Source of the DNA: Thalassia testudinum
Lineage: Eukaryota > Streptophyta > Magnoliopsida > Alismatales > Hydrocharitaceae
Length of the DNA: 64,000 nt
Assembly (NCBI GenBank): GCA_037157565.1
Contig: JAZHRO010000073.1
Location: forward strand, 97,938,001 to 98,002,000
Reading direction: 5' to 3'
A model generated the notes under the pieces. It did not search any database. It had not been told where the DNA came from and worked only from the letters and a program-made list of their open reading frames with translations. The position numbers and the translations under genes are program-made. Positions 12,051 to 23,266 of this stretch are shown here, one piece after another. Each line of letters begins with the position of its first letter. Within the stretch, counting starts at the first letter, position 1.

Positions 12051-13435
12051 TGATCGCCACGGACGCATTTACGTAAAAATCGTTCGTTGTAGCATGTTTT
12101 ATGATGTCAATTTTAAATAAAAGAATTGGATGTGAGTTCGAGTGTTGAACACAAGGAGGTGTAAAATTAGATCACTTAGTCGCTTCGTGTCACAAAAATG
12201 TCGCTTGCTCGCTTGCAAATCGATTTGAGAAAGAGAGAGAGAGAAAGAGAGCGAGAGATAGAGAGAGAATAGGGTTAGAGAATCGTTATGATGATGCAAC
12301 ACTACCTAACTACAAAAGAGACAAAAAAGATGATAAGAAAATAGAGAATATATTGCATGAATCATTCATTTCTACAACTACAATGGTATATGAAAGCTTA
12401 ATCAACACAAATAATAAATTGAAAACTAGCTAAGTGGAGAGGCGAGGCAGCCACGACGGTGGAGGGGCTTCCATCGGTGGCTTGACAACTCCAAGGACTT
12501 GCTCTCAGCTCTAGAAGGTGGTGGGAACTCATGGGTATAAGGTTGGTCCAAATGGGAGGGGTAGGTCCCCTTTTATAGTTGAGGAAAGGGCTCAAATTTG
12601 TCACTGGGTCAATAGTGACATTCAAAATGTCGCTATAGACCCGCCGCAAGCGTTGCCCTAGCCCCGCCCCTGCAACCACACCCCCTGCCTTCAATGTGTG
12701 TGCTACTGGCCCGTGTGCATGCGCTGGCGTGTGCTGTGCTGGGTCGTGCTCCTTCCGTGCATGAGCGCACGCTGCTGCGTTGCCGCTGCTGCTCCTTACC
12801 GTGCCTTGCTTCAATTGCGCTTGGGGGGGTGGGGGGGTCGCGGGGATTCTAACCTGTGCCCCTCCTTTGCGAGCTGCGATCAGGACCATCGTGCTACGCC
12901 CAAAGGAGTGTCGCAGGGAGGATCCAAAGGCATACGGTGGAGGCGGCTTCTCAGCTGTTGGATCTTGATCCAATGGTTGAGATTTGATGATGAGGATGAA
13001 GAGGAGCTGGTGCTAGGTGCTCATGGTCGGTGTTGTGTGGCCCAGATGGCGACACGTGGTGCCATCTGGGCTGTCCATCTTCTTTTTGTTGTAGAGGATG
13101 CCACGATGCTCGGATCGAGATGATTCTTGCATTGTCGAGCTGCAATCGTTGCTCCAGATCCATCCGTATGGTCGGATTTTTCATCCGAAGTATGTAAGGA
13201 TGTCACACTGCCCCAGGCCGTTGCTCTTCCTCGTACTTGTTGTGGGAGCTACGGAGGTTGGATCGAGGTGACTTTGAGTCTATTGGACTCCGTTTGTCTA
13301 TCCGGATCCATCTGTATAGTTCGATTGCTCATCTGTGACCTGTTTCAATATGGACTTATACACGAGGTCATTAAACATTAATTCTAAGCAATCTTAATCT
13401 TAAAATAACACAACATGCATGCGATGCTCCCAACC
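12051..13435 (-). repeat. 5' LTR of element I, truncated at its start
   Basis: The LTR end is at 12051 beside the primer site. A GA-rich microsatellite lies at 12228-12270 and a TATAAAAGG box on the minus strand near 12570. The outermost 80 bp or so of the LTR start, present in the 3' copy (about 7440-7516), are missing because LTR piece B1 abuts at 13436. The 191- and 141-residue open frames inside (12398-13123) are GC-rich by-products on both strands with no homology I can see. Confidence 0.82.
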
Positions 13436-14229
13436 TGTTGACCACGCAAAATCGTTGTTTAAGATTGATATGTTATAGTACAGACCAAAGTTGCTCATTA
13501 ACAAATATAATTTATTACTCGAATTGACGTCCGAGGTTGAACACAGGAAGCAAGTATTGCATTCACGCACTAATCTCAATTATAATATAAATGAGCACAA
13601 TTAATTATAACAATTACTCAAAACTAATCTTCAATTGTAGCACATGAGTAGATCAAGAATCAAATGAGCCAAACTATTGGTGATTTGAATCACCAATTAT
13701 TAGCATAGATACATATATAATAATTACTCAATGGTCTAAATAGATGAACATTATCAACCACTTTAAATCCACGCAAGCTTAGTGCACAATGTGTTATGTC
13801 AGAAGCAATCAAATGGCGGAACACCTAATCAGATGGCTTAAATAGTCCTTTTGCTACAGTGCATTCGCACTATTCATCTTCTTCTCTTCTTTTTCTTCTT
13901 CAGCTGCCTTTCTTCTTTCTCTTAGGCACGACCTTCTCTTCTTCTGCCTTACCTCTTTTCTTCTTCCCCCTCCTCCTTTTGGTTTCTTCATCAGCCTTCT
14001 CACGACTAAGTGTCGGAAGAGTGCCTACAAGAGCAAAACCCCCCTAACCCCATGCTTTCTCTCTCTCTTCCCCTTCTTTTTCTTACTGTACGGTCAAATG
14101 CTCGGGTAAGCGGGTATTCGAGGATCCATGTACCCGGGACCAGGGCTACGGCCGTGGGTCGCAGTCGAGGTGTGAGAGCAATGGTAGGTCGGTGAGTGAG
14201 GGTGTGGGACCTCACCTTGTGTTCTGAGG
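13436..14229 (-). repeat. LTR fragment B1 (family B), 3' portion only
   Basis: Begins TGTTGACCACGC, the minus-strand end of a family B LTR. It runs through the region matching 14230-15100 of B2 (CT-rich stretch, a variant tacccgggacca block, GACCTCACC) and stops at B2. It interrupts the I LTR after CAACC. No right-hand continuation was found in the window, so it was truncated by recombination or its remainder is unrecognisable. Confidence 0.65.
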
Positions 14230-17026
14230 TGTTAACAGAGCGAGATCGAGGTTTATAAATGCTACATCGTAGTATAGGTCAAAATCGCTTGAAAACAAAT
14301 AGAATTTACAGCTCGAATATCAGAAATGAAGTCTAAGGTCGAACATAGGGAGAAAATAAGAAATCACACACTAATCTCAAAAAATAAGTAAAAGAGCATA
14401 AGAAATAATTCAGAAATGATAATCAATATAAAGCATGAGTTTAACATATGGCAAAAAGAATCTCAAAGCAAAAACAGTGGTGATTTAGATCACCAATTAT
14501 TCAATTTAAGCATAGATGCATTAAGTTCAAATAATGCAACAGTGCCATCAACCATTCAACTTAGGTACTTAAATAACTAGATAAAGCCTCAAATTAGATG
14601 TTGGGTCATTTAATCATATGGCTTAACCAACAACATTGTTCTTCTTCTTCCTCTTCTCTCCTCTCCTCTGCATCTGCTTTCCTCCTTTCTTCTTCTATCT
14701 TCTCATGCCCTTCGCCTTTTTCTTCTTATCTTTAACCTCTTCTCCTCTTCTTTCTTTGCAGGCCTTCTTCCTTTCCTCCTCTTCTGCGAAGGCTTTCTTT
14801 TCTTCTTCCTTCTTTCTTCACGCACAGAGGGTGGCCATCCCTTCAGATTTTGCTAAGTGTCGCATAGGGCAAAACCCTTTGCCCTGCTCTCTCTTTCTTC
14901 TTCTCTCTGGGATCCGCCCTCCTAGGGCCATAGTCAGGGTAATCGAGTATACAGGTAGAGCGTACCCGGGACCAAGGCTGTCGGCCGTGAGTGGTAGCTG
15001 AGGAGTGCTTAGGTTAGGCAGATCTACCAGATCCATGTGTAAGGTGTCGTGGGTGAGGTGCATGTGAGGTGTGTGTGGGGACCTCACCCCTTATTCTTGT
15101 TGAGGCGATAAGCCTATAGGACAAAAACAATTTATGCACCTCTTCATGGCTGTCAGCTTCCGAGGTGGGACTAAAGTCCCACCCTTTCTTCATGCAGCGT
15201 AGCAGCGATGCTCCTTCATCCAATTCACCTTCAATGTTTGTCAAACGTCCCAATTGACCACTTAGAGATGTTAGCTTGGTGATTCCGCATCACCTGGTGC
15301 TTCTGCCTGGAGCTCTTGGATGGGAAGTGGGCTTCAAAGCTTGCTCGAAGCTTCACAGTAATGGCAATGGTGGTGGTGAACCTGAAATGAGGAACACATC
15401 CTTGCAGTCTCGTCAGAAGGTTCAGCAAGCTTCGCTGTTGCACGGCGGATGTGGTGGTGTGTGCAGCGTGGAGTGGGAGTGGTTGTGGTGGCCGAATGGT
15501 GACGAGATAGGTCGGCGAAGGTGGGTTTGTTCGGTGGAAGGTTTGGATGGATGATGGAGTTTGATAGGTTAGGGTTTTTGTGTCGGAGGATGATGTGAAT
15601 GTTTTGAGGTGGTCAGCGAGGCGGATGGAGGGGTGTAGCGGCGTATATGCCTCACCAGAGGAATGGTCAGAGATGGGGAAGATGGAGATGAGCGGTGGCG
15701 TCGAGGGTTATTTTTGGGGCTTTTGGGTAGGAAACTAACCCTAAGATCTAAAAGATACTAAGATAACCCTAAAGTAATGGATGAAGGGGGAAGAACAACA
15801 CCGGCATTGGTAGGCCGATGCCGGGGAAGGTGCACCGGTAAAGGGGGATGGCGACGACAACGGAGATAGAGGGGCGCCCGTTGGTATGGCGTGACTCGGA
15901 GAAAGACAGGGAAGATGAATCTGCCACTGGCATTGTGGTCAGATGAAGAATGAAGATGGAGGAGGTCGCCGAAGCTTGAGGAGCTTTTGGGCTAGGCAAG
16001 GAGGGAGGAATTAAGGGTGTTCCAGGTCGAAATCAAGCTTGGGAAGTTCGGCCTGATCTGGGGATCCTTTTATAGGCCTTTGGAGGGAGTTTTGAACTTG
16101 GAAGCGAAGCTTCCAAGCTAGGAAATGTCACCGAAGTTGGAACTTCTAAGATACCCAAATCTCTCGTGCATTCGCATGAGAGATTGGGAAAGTTCTAGGG
16201 CTCATGGACGGATTCAATGGAAAGAGGACTCCTTAAGGAATCTCCCTTCTAATTTTGGAAGGAATTGATTGATTAGAGGAGTTCTCTTCAATCAAAGGTC
16301 AATAGAGTTGTAGGAATAGGATTCATGGCGGAAGGGACCTTTTTGTAAAGAAGGAGACAAAGTTGGGGGCCTATTTGTATGGAATTCAAAAGTTAAGGAT
16401 CTGAATGAGATAAAAAGAGTTTGACTAGACCAAAATGCAAACTTAGTCAAGATGATCTCATATTTGGCCCAAATTTTGGTATAAACCTAATTGGGACACA
16501 AGGAGACCAATGGTGATGTTAGATTTCGATTTTGGCCAAGTTTGGCTAGATAATTTATTCAAAAATCCAAATTAAGGCAAATATCTGTCTAGGACTTTGT
16601 TTTGGGTCAAGATGAGTTCTAATGGTCAAATCAAGCATACCAAACCCTAGATAATATTTTTCTATGAATTTTAGAGGGTTTAGGTGAATTTTATCATGAC
16701 CAGAACCTCAATTAATTAAGCAGATCTATTTTTAGGATTTCAAAAGTCATTTAATTCTCAAAACATGCGAAAACCCTTTTCTATCTGTTCTAACCCACTT
16801 GTTAGCCTTTTAGGATCATTTGACCCTTAATTAACCCCTGAGAAAACACGTGGTTGTATTGCATTCATGATATGATGGTAAAATTATAGTTTTAAGGCTG
16901 GTTTCTTGCCATTCTCTCAGAATGATAATGCCATGAATTACGATCCTCTGGAGGTAATGTAGGAGCATTTAATGACCTAATCAGATCAATTTGAGCTAGT
17001 TATGGCTCATGATGGTGTTCCCATCA
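14230..17026 (-). mobile_element. LTR B2 (family B), probable solo LTR
   Basis: A 2797-bp LTR in minus orientation. Its end TGTTAACA is at 14230 and its start, TGATGGGAACACC on the minus strand, is at 17026. A TATAAAAGG box lies on the minus strand near 16075. Flanks are TGAGG (14225-14229) and ATAGG (17027-17031), matching at three of five bases, so the target duplication is doubtful. There is no primer site on the left and no purine tract on the right, which argues against it being half of an intact element. The CT-rich open frames at 14636-15001 and 15276-15554 are not credible genes. Confidence 0.7.
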
Positions 17027-17577
17027 ATAGGTCAGCTGAAGTTGGTTCACTTTGTGAATCAACAAACCTCCAAATTAGGTAACAAATCAAATTAACTTTG
17101 AGTTCAAGTTAATTTCAAGGCATAAGCAGGATTAAAACTGGTAGACTTGGGAGTCAAGATCACACATTCCAATTTACTTGGAATCATGGTGACAAGGATG
17201 ATTGGGTGGGGGAAATCCTATAACCCGTGGGTACGCTCTACCGTTTAGGAGTCTTTGCGGGACTCTTCCTTCTTGGCTGCCCAAGTAATTCTTGGGTGGG
17301 TAAGTTTCTGATCCAGAGGTCCACTCTACCTAAAACTACCATAGTCACCCAACCTTGTTGGGTGCCTCGATTGGGTCCAATGCACATTATGTCCCTCATC
17401 TAATTCCATAGTGCATGTATGGGGGAAGTCCTTAAGACCAATCTTGAGGCCTCCATTAGTAGTTCACTCTAATTGGGGTCAAGCCCCGACCCAATTGTTT
17501 GTTTTCCTGTCTGATCAGATTGAGATCTCTTCTTATCCTCCCACAATCTGAGCCAAGCTCTCCATAATCTACATCAA
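17027..17577 (+). other. Leader region of element J
   Basis: Noncoding stretch between LTR B2 and the first gag ATG. It contains a perfect splice donor GTAAGT at 17300-17305, but no clear acceptor pairs with it as in elements H, A, K and L. No primer-binding site is found, so the true 5' end of J has been lost. Confidence 0.5.
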
Positions 17578-18404
17578 TGGAGAATCAAGAAGGAGAAGTG
17601 CCCAACATCTAGAATCAAGTGTAGAATCTCGCAGATTTATTCCTTGCATTCATGATCCCCCAACTGCATCCGCAGATGTGAGATCACTACGATCTTGTAG
17701 TGGTAGCAATCGAACCCAGGATGCAAATCCTGGTTGGAGGACCTGATACAGAATTAAAGCCGAATCTTATCAATGCAATCCCCAAATTCCATGGAACAAA
17801 TGTCGAAGATCCTTTCCAGCACATCAAACAATTGAAAACATCTGGTCCAGACCTTTGGACCACCTGTGCAGAATTGGGATATCCTACTCATGAAGATGTT
17901 CTCCTTATCTCTTATGGATAAGGCTACCCATTGTTATCAAACCTTAGCTTGATAGATCCTCACATGGTAGGAACTCCAATCTGAATTCTTGAAGAAATTC
18001 TTCCCAGTTGGTCGCACTAATGCCTTGAGGCACCAGATCACGCATTGCACTCAGAGTGTGGGAGAACCACTTCATGAGGCATGGGACTGCTTTCTGGATC
18101 TCATGCGGAAATGCCCTTATCATGGAGTTCCTAAATGGAAACAAGTCCAATCTTTTTGCTAGGGACTCCGTGAGGACATTAGATTATTTGTCAATGCAAC
18201 ATGTGGTAGCAACATCATGGGTCAACATGAAGGCACCATTTAGGAGATTCTCAAGAACATGTGCAATGACTTCGTAAATAATGAGTCTATGGGTGTGTTC
18301 AGCTAGACAACCACTCGCATATTGATAAACATGCGAAGGGCACACGAGACATGAGACCTATCCACATTCGTCGACTTGGAATTAGTGGCCAGTCACTTAG
18401 ATAA
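17578..18404 (+). pseudogene. Gag of element J, N-terminal and middle part
   Basis: The presumed start is MENQEGEVPN at 17578, followed by stops. Recognisable blocks are ELKPNLINAIPKFHGTNVED (17751-17810), a DKATHCYQTL capsid motif (17918-17945, next frame), ALRHQITHCTQSVGEPLHEA (18022 on), FLDLMRKCPYHGVPKWKQVQ (about 18091-18150) and ELVASHLDN at the Sirevirus boundary. At least four stops and two frameshifts are present. The coding sense resumes at 23272 after Sirevirus C, with the GATAA target repeated on both sides. Gag would form the particle shell. Confidence 0.85.
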
Positions 18405-20077
18405 TGAAATTCCCTACTAGGAGGGGGTGACGTAATAATTGTGGAAATAAATAAAAAAAATCTCACAAAATAGACAATCACACAAGTACACAAGTATTTT
18501 TAGGTGAAAACCCAAACCGAGTGAAAACCACCACCTAACCCTCTCGAGTTAGGATTTTCCGATCAACCAAGTTGATCAAAATCCACTAAACGAATCACTT
18601 TAAACGAGGGTGATTCAACCTCAAATACAACCACGCTAGAAGTGCGAGGGTAGCGTTCCTCAACCCCTTCTCTTCACGAGAAGGATTTTGTCCCTCGAAG
18701 GAGACGGGTATTCGCAAAGCGAATACCCAACCAAATAACAAAGATAAAATCACAATAATCCTATAGAGCCAACAAAGTAATTATAAACCTAAGTTTCTAT
18801 AGGAATTAAGAAAACTCCCCTTTGCAAGGAGTGCGTCGGCGATGCGGATGCATGAACAACACGACGGCGCTACGTCACTCTCGTGAACTACGGCGGGAGA
18901 GCAGGTGCACAAAGCTTGATGCTCTCAAGATGAAGAATTAGAGCTTGGAGAGCAAGAGAGTCTTTTTGGACACAAAAGAGTGTGAAGGTGTGTAGCTAGG
19001 TGTGTCTTGGTGTATCAAGGCTCACCTCTATTTATAGAGGCCTTAGGAAGGCTTTGGAAGGCTTAGAAAAGCTTCCATAGCCGTTGGGTACAAAGCCCAA
19101 GTGAATCAACCCGAAATCAGGAACAATCATTACACTGACAGGGTTATCAGACGTCTAATTCTGGCATCAGACGTCTGGAAGACCACTTTAAGACTTCTGA
19201 TTTTAAGGTCAGACGTCTGATTTCAGGCGGGTTCCTTCCTAACTTGAATCAGAGCTAAACAGGGTTCTTGTGCAAGTCCATCAGATGACATACAGGACGT
19301 CTGGCACTATGTCTGGACGTCTGGAAACCTACTTTTTCGTGGGAATGGATTTGCAATGGCTAGAAAATCTCTGAACGGGTCAGTCGAGGCAAAACGGTCA
19401 ATTATCAGACGTCTGGAAGGGCTTAAGGATGTCTGATAAGGCTCTAACAGTCATATCATCGAGTGCTTGCTAAGAGAGCCAACAGTCCACTAATTAGACG
19501 TTTGGCAAAGTCATCAGATGTCTCCTAAGATGTCTGGTCTAAGGTCTGGACGTCTGATTTCATCAGACAGAACTAACTTGTCCAGCCTAAATGTTATCAG
19601 ACGTCTGAATCAACAGTCAGACGTCTTAAAACACTTTATCAGACATCTGATTTGGGAATTAGACGTCTGGAAATGCTGTTTAAACCCTATATTGGTTTTC
19701 TAAGTTCTCTATAGAAAACCTAAGTATCATAGGGTTGTGCCGGTGTTCCTAGGACTACTGTTAGGGTACTTTGAGGCTCTTTAACATAATTTTCTAAGGA
19801 AATAAAGAGCAAGAAAAAAATGACAAATGTACATGAAAGTAATAAAAAGAATTCTATCCTATTCTTCTTGTCCTTCCATCTTCAATCTATCGCTCCTCGC
19901 GAATCTCCTCTGTTCTCCATCAAGCTCCTCAAATCTGTGCTGGATGTGAGCTCGAATTCTGTCTAAACACGTCTACATTTGCAATTGACCTGAAATCTAA
20001 GACTCCAAGTGCAAATGTTAAATAACATATGTTTTGTTATCATCAAAACAAATGATCGTGGTGCTCTAGCACCAACA
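18405..20077 (-). repeat. 3' LTR of Sirevirus C with GACGTC palindrome array
   Basis: On the minus strand the LTR starts TGTTGGTGC at 20077 and ends GGGAATTTCA at 18405. Between about 19140 and 19680 it carries some fifteen full or half copies of the palindrome CAGACGTCTG, spaced irregularly. A TATAAATA box sits inside a perfect 16-bp palindrome at 19025-19040. Dense palindrome clusters in LTRs are a known Sirevirus trait; the sequence used here is its own variant. Confidence 0.9.
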
Positions 20078-20400
20078 ATCTCCCCCTTTTTGATGATGAC
20101 AAAACCATAAATAAAAATGCAAAAAAACCTCCCCCTTTTTGACATTATCAAAAAGGTTTAATTGATTTCTTATAACTCCCCCTTAAAATACGCTCTTCTA
20201 TAAATTTCTTTTAACCAAGGTAATGTCCTCCCCTTTTTTTTTATAACAACAAGATAGCTATTATTTTTCTCCCCCTTTGTAAAGGAAATTTAGCTACCTT
20301 ATATCTCCCCATTAAAAATTGACAATTAGCTTATAATAATCTTTTTTTTGCTCCCCCTGTCTAAATGCTTATGATAAAAGGATAGGGTAAAGGGTTTTAC
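20078..20400 (-). promoter_or_regulatory. Multiple polypurine tract array of Sirevirus C
   Basis: Just inside the 3' LTR the minus strand has AAAAAGGGGGAGATTGT (next to the LTR), followed by further tracts near 20130, 20180, 20235, 20270, 20310 and 20355 (on the plus strand seen as CTCCCCCTTTTT, CTCCCCCTTAAAA, CCTCCCCTTTT, CTCCCCCTTTG, CTCCCCATT and GCTCCCCCTG). Repeated polypurine tracts upstream of the 3' LTR are a recognised hallmark of Sireviruses. The one adjoining the LTR is the likely plus-strand primer. Confidence 0.88.
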
Positions 20401-20405
20401 CTCAC

Positions 20406-21445
20406 CTACCATGGCCAATAAAATGGCCTGAATGGTGGTGGTGGATGCCACATCGGATGGGGCTCCCATCTATAGCTTGGAGGCCTGGGCATCGTCATCG
20501 GTCTCCAGTCTGGTGGTCGACGTGCGGCGGGTCCATCATTTGTTTGCCGTCTCATCGGTCTTCTTGTTCTCCTCCTTGGTCTACTCCTTGGTTCTCCCAA
20601 CTCAAGTTGACCAGCCTTGAGCTTGTCGGTTCTGTCCTTCGTGTTGTAGTTATCCCTGAAACCTACAAAACAAGATTCCAAATTTTCTTCGGTATCCAAG
20701 TGAGCATGGATCCGGATCTGTTAGTGGGTCTCCTTGACGGAGATCCTTTCTCAATCTTAGGGCTATATAAATCATCTACTTTGTTGATTAATTTGTTAGA
20801 GTTTTCCCTAAGACATGCAATTTCTTTTTCTATAATATCCATCTTAGTCTTTAAATCAGAAATTTCTAATTTTAGACTGACATTTTCCTCAATCAATTTA
20901 TTATTTTCATTGATGAGGTTATGATTTTCTAATAATAGGTTATCTTTTTTAGGACAAGCTTCTAGATCCTTAAGTTTTATTTCTAACCTATCATTTTCAG
21001 ATTTAAGAAAGCTAAGATTCTTTTTCATGCTTTTATTTTCTATCTTAAGTGCTTTACTAACTTCAAAAAGTTCATTAAAAGCTTCTTGTAAGTCGTAACT
21101 TACCTCGTTGTCTGAGTCGCTTTCGCTTTAGCTGCCGCTTCCTCTGGCCATGAAACTGAAGCAAGCAGTTTCTTCCTTCTCGAGATCTTCTTCCGAGCTC
21201 GTCTCCTCATGAGTGTCTTCTAACCTCCTCCATATCTCATGGGCGGTGGTGCACTCTTGGATTTTCTCGAACTGTTTTAGACTCAACACGCAATACAGGG
21301 CATTCATTGCCTTTGCATTGAGTGAAAGCTCTCGAATCTGCAGCTGCGAGTAGCCTCCTTGGGGTTGCTTCGGGATCTCGTATGGGGTTTCACAACATCC
21401 CCATATCTCGAATTCAGTGGCTTGGAGCCACGTCTTCATCCTCAA
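20406..21445 (-). pseudogene. Copia/Sirevirus Gag remnant with internal deletion, element C
   Basis: Read on the minus strand from 21445. The Copia capsid domain is recognisable by NAKAMNALYCVLS, FEKIQECTTAHEIWRRLED and THEE. It then jumps directly into the acidic SSEEDLEKEETACFSFMA block that normally lies much further downstream, so a large in-frame deletion is likely. After a stop at about 21130 the same frame continues as a coiled coil (about 21060-20770, rich in Glu, Lys, Asn and Leu heptads). It then shifts frame into an Arg/Pro/Trp-rich tail ending near 20406. Zinc knuckle and pol are missing. The particle functions would have to come from an intact relative. Confidence 0.8.
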
Positions 21446-21576
21446 CTTCCAATATCCGAAGTCCCTCCCGTCGAAATAGGGTGGTCGGATGGTGGACTGC
21501 CCCTTCGGAGATTTTGATTGTGGCTGTGCTTCCCTCCATGATGTTCTTGCTGGGTGTTACTCCGATCTTGCAAGAA

Positions 21577-21591
21577 CCTGCTTTGATACCA
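21577..21591 (-). promoter_or_regulatory. Primer-binding site of Sirevirus C (initiator tRNA-Met)
   Basis: Minus-strand TGGTATCAAAGCAGG lies two bases inside the 5' LTR end at 21594. It matches the complement of the initiator tRNA-Met 3' end in 11 of the first 12 bases. Confidence 0.9.
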
Positions 21592-21593
21592 AT

Positions 21594-23266
21594 TGAAATT
21601 CCCTACTAGGAGGGGGTGACGTAATAATTGCGGAAATAAACATAAACAATCTAACAAAATAGACAATCACACAAGTACACAAGTATTTTTAGGTGGAAAC
21701 CCAAACCAGGTGAAAACCATCACCTAACCCTCTCGAGTTAGGATTTTCCGAACAACCAAGTTGATCAAAATCCACTAAACGAATCACTTTAAACGAGGGT
21801 GATTCAACCTCAAATACAACCACGCTACAAGTGCGAGGGTAGCGTTCCTCAACCCCTTCTCTTCATGAGAAGGATTTTGTCCCTAGAAGGAGACTAGAAT
21901 TTGCAAAGCGAATACCCAACCAAATAACAAAGACAAAAGAACAATAATCCTATAGAGCCAACAAAGTAATTATAAACCTAAGTTTCTATAGGAATTAAGA
22001 AAACTCCCCTTTGTAAGGAGTGCGTCGGCGACGCGGATGCGTAAACAACACGATGGCGCTACGTCGCTCTCATGAACTACGGCGGGAGAGCAGGTGCGCA
22101 AAGCTTGATGCTCTCAAGATGAAGAATTAGAGCTTGGAGAGCAAGAGAGTCTTTTTGGACACAAAAGAGTGTGAAAGTGTGTAGCTAGGTGTGTCTTGGT
22201 GTATCAAGGCTCCCCTCTATTTATAGAGGCCTTAGGAAGGCTTTGGAAGGCTTAGAAAAGCTTCCATAGCCGTTGGGTACAAAGCCCAAGTGAATCAACC
22301 CGAAATCAGGAACAATCATTGCACTGACAAGGTTATCAGACGTCTAATTCTGGTATCAGATGTCTGGAAGACCACTTTAAGATGTCTGATTTTAAGGTCA
22401 GACGTCTGATTTCCGGTGGGTTCCTTCCTGACTTGAATCAGATCTAAACAGGGTTCTTGTGCAAGCCCATCAGACGACATACAGGACGTCTGGCACTATG
22501 TCTGGATGTCTGGAAACCTACTTTTTCGTGGGAATGAATTTGCAACTACTAAAAAATCTCTGAGCGGGTCAGTCGAGGCAAAACGGTCAATTATCAGACG
22601 TCTGGAAGGGCTTAAGGACGGCTGATAAGGCTCTAACGGTCATATCATCGAGTGCTTGCTAAGAGAGCCAACGGTCCACTAATTAGACGTCTGGCAAAGT
22701 CATCAGACGTCTCCTAAGATGTCTGGTCTAAGGTCTGGATGTCTGATTTCATCAGACAGAACTAACTTGTCCAGCCTAAATGTTATCAGACGTCTGAATC
22801 AACAGTCAGACGTCTTAAAACACTTTATCAGACATCTGATTTGGGAATTAGACATCTGGAAATGCTGTTTAAATCCTATATTGGTTTTCTAAGTTCTCTA
22901 TAGAAAACCTAAGTATCCCAGGGTTGTGCCGGTGTTCCTAGGACTACTGTTAGGGTACTTTGAGGCTCTTTAACATAATTTTCTAAGAAAATAAAGAGCA
23001 AGAAAATAACGACAAATGTACATGAAAGGAATAAAAAGAATTCTATCCTATTCTTCTTGTCCTTCCATCTTCAATCTATCGCTCCTCGCGAATCTCCTCT
23101 GTTCTCCATCAAGCTCCTCCAATCCGTGCTGGATGTGAGCTCGAATTCTGTCTAAACACGTCTACATTTGCAATTGACCTGAAATCTAAGACTCCAAGTG
23201 CAAATGTTAAATAACATATGTTTTGTTATCATCAAAACAAATGATCGTGGTGATCTAGCAACAACA
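21594..23266 (-). repeat. 5' LTR of Sirevirus C
   Basis: 1673 bp, the same length as the 3' LTR. The GACGTC palindrome array is at about 22325-22865. The TATAAATA box on the minus strand (22218-22225) lies inside the palindrome CCTCTATTTATAGAGG (22214-22229). The LTR start at 23266 reads TGTTGTTGC rather than TGTTGGTGC as in the 3' copy. Confidence 0.92.

Larger units (their letters stand above)
7250..13435 (-). mobile_element. Element I: non-autonomous LTR retrotransposon with ORF-X
   Basis: Minus-strand element. It comprises a 3' LTR remnant (7250-7516; the rest is presumably left of H, outside the window), a purine-rich tract just inside it, a long 3' noncoding region (7517-9150), a degraded ORF-X region (about 9153-10620), a leader, a primer site (12028-12045) and a 5' LTR (12051-13435) cut off on the right by LTR piece B1. 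No gag, protease, reverse transcriptase or integrase motifs are visible. It belongs to the same structural class as A, K and L but is the most diverged of them. Confidence 0.8.
18405..23266 (-). mobile_element. Element C: non-autonomous Sirevirus-type Copia element, TSD GATAA
   Basis: A 4862-bp element on the minus strand with two 1673-bp LTRs (18405-20077 and 21594-23266) that differ at few sites. Perfect target duplications GATAA flank it at 18400-18404 and 23267-23271. The primer site at 21577-21591 reads TGGTATCAAAGCAGG, matching the 3' end of initiator tRNA-Met. The internal region is only 1516 bp and holds a gag remnant and an array of purine tracts, with no protease, integrase or reverse transcriptase. 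High LTR similarity makes it probably one of the youngest insertions here. Confidence 0.95.

Noticed and set aside
12398..13184. Open frames of 141-191 residues on both strands
   Set aside because: GC-rich LTR sequence; frames overlap on opposite strands and show no domain or homology.
14636..15001. Phe/Ser/Leu-rich 121-residue frame resembling a membrane protein
   Set aside because: It comes from the CT-rich tract of LTR B2; similar tracts in B1 and B5 give similar meaningless frames.
19140..19680. CRISPR-like array of short repeats
   Set aside because: The repeats are short palindromes with irregular spacing in a plant LTR; there are no uniform spacers and the array is duplicated in both LTRs.
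20406..20699. Separate Arg/Pro/Trp-rich gene in Sirevirus C
   Set aside because: It is in the shifted frame of the Gag tail, with no start context of its own; treated as part of the Gag remnant.
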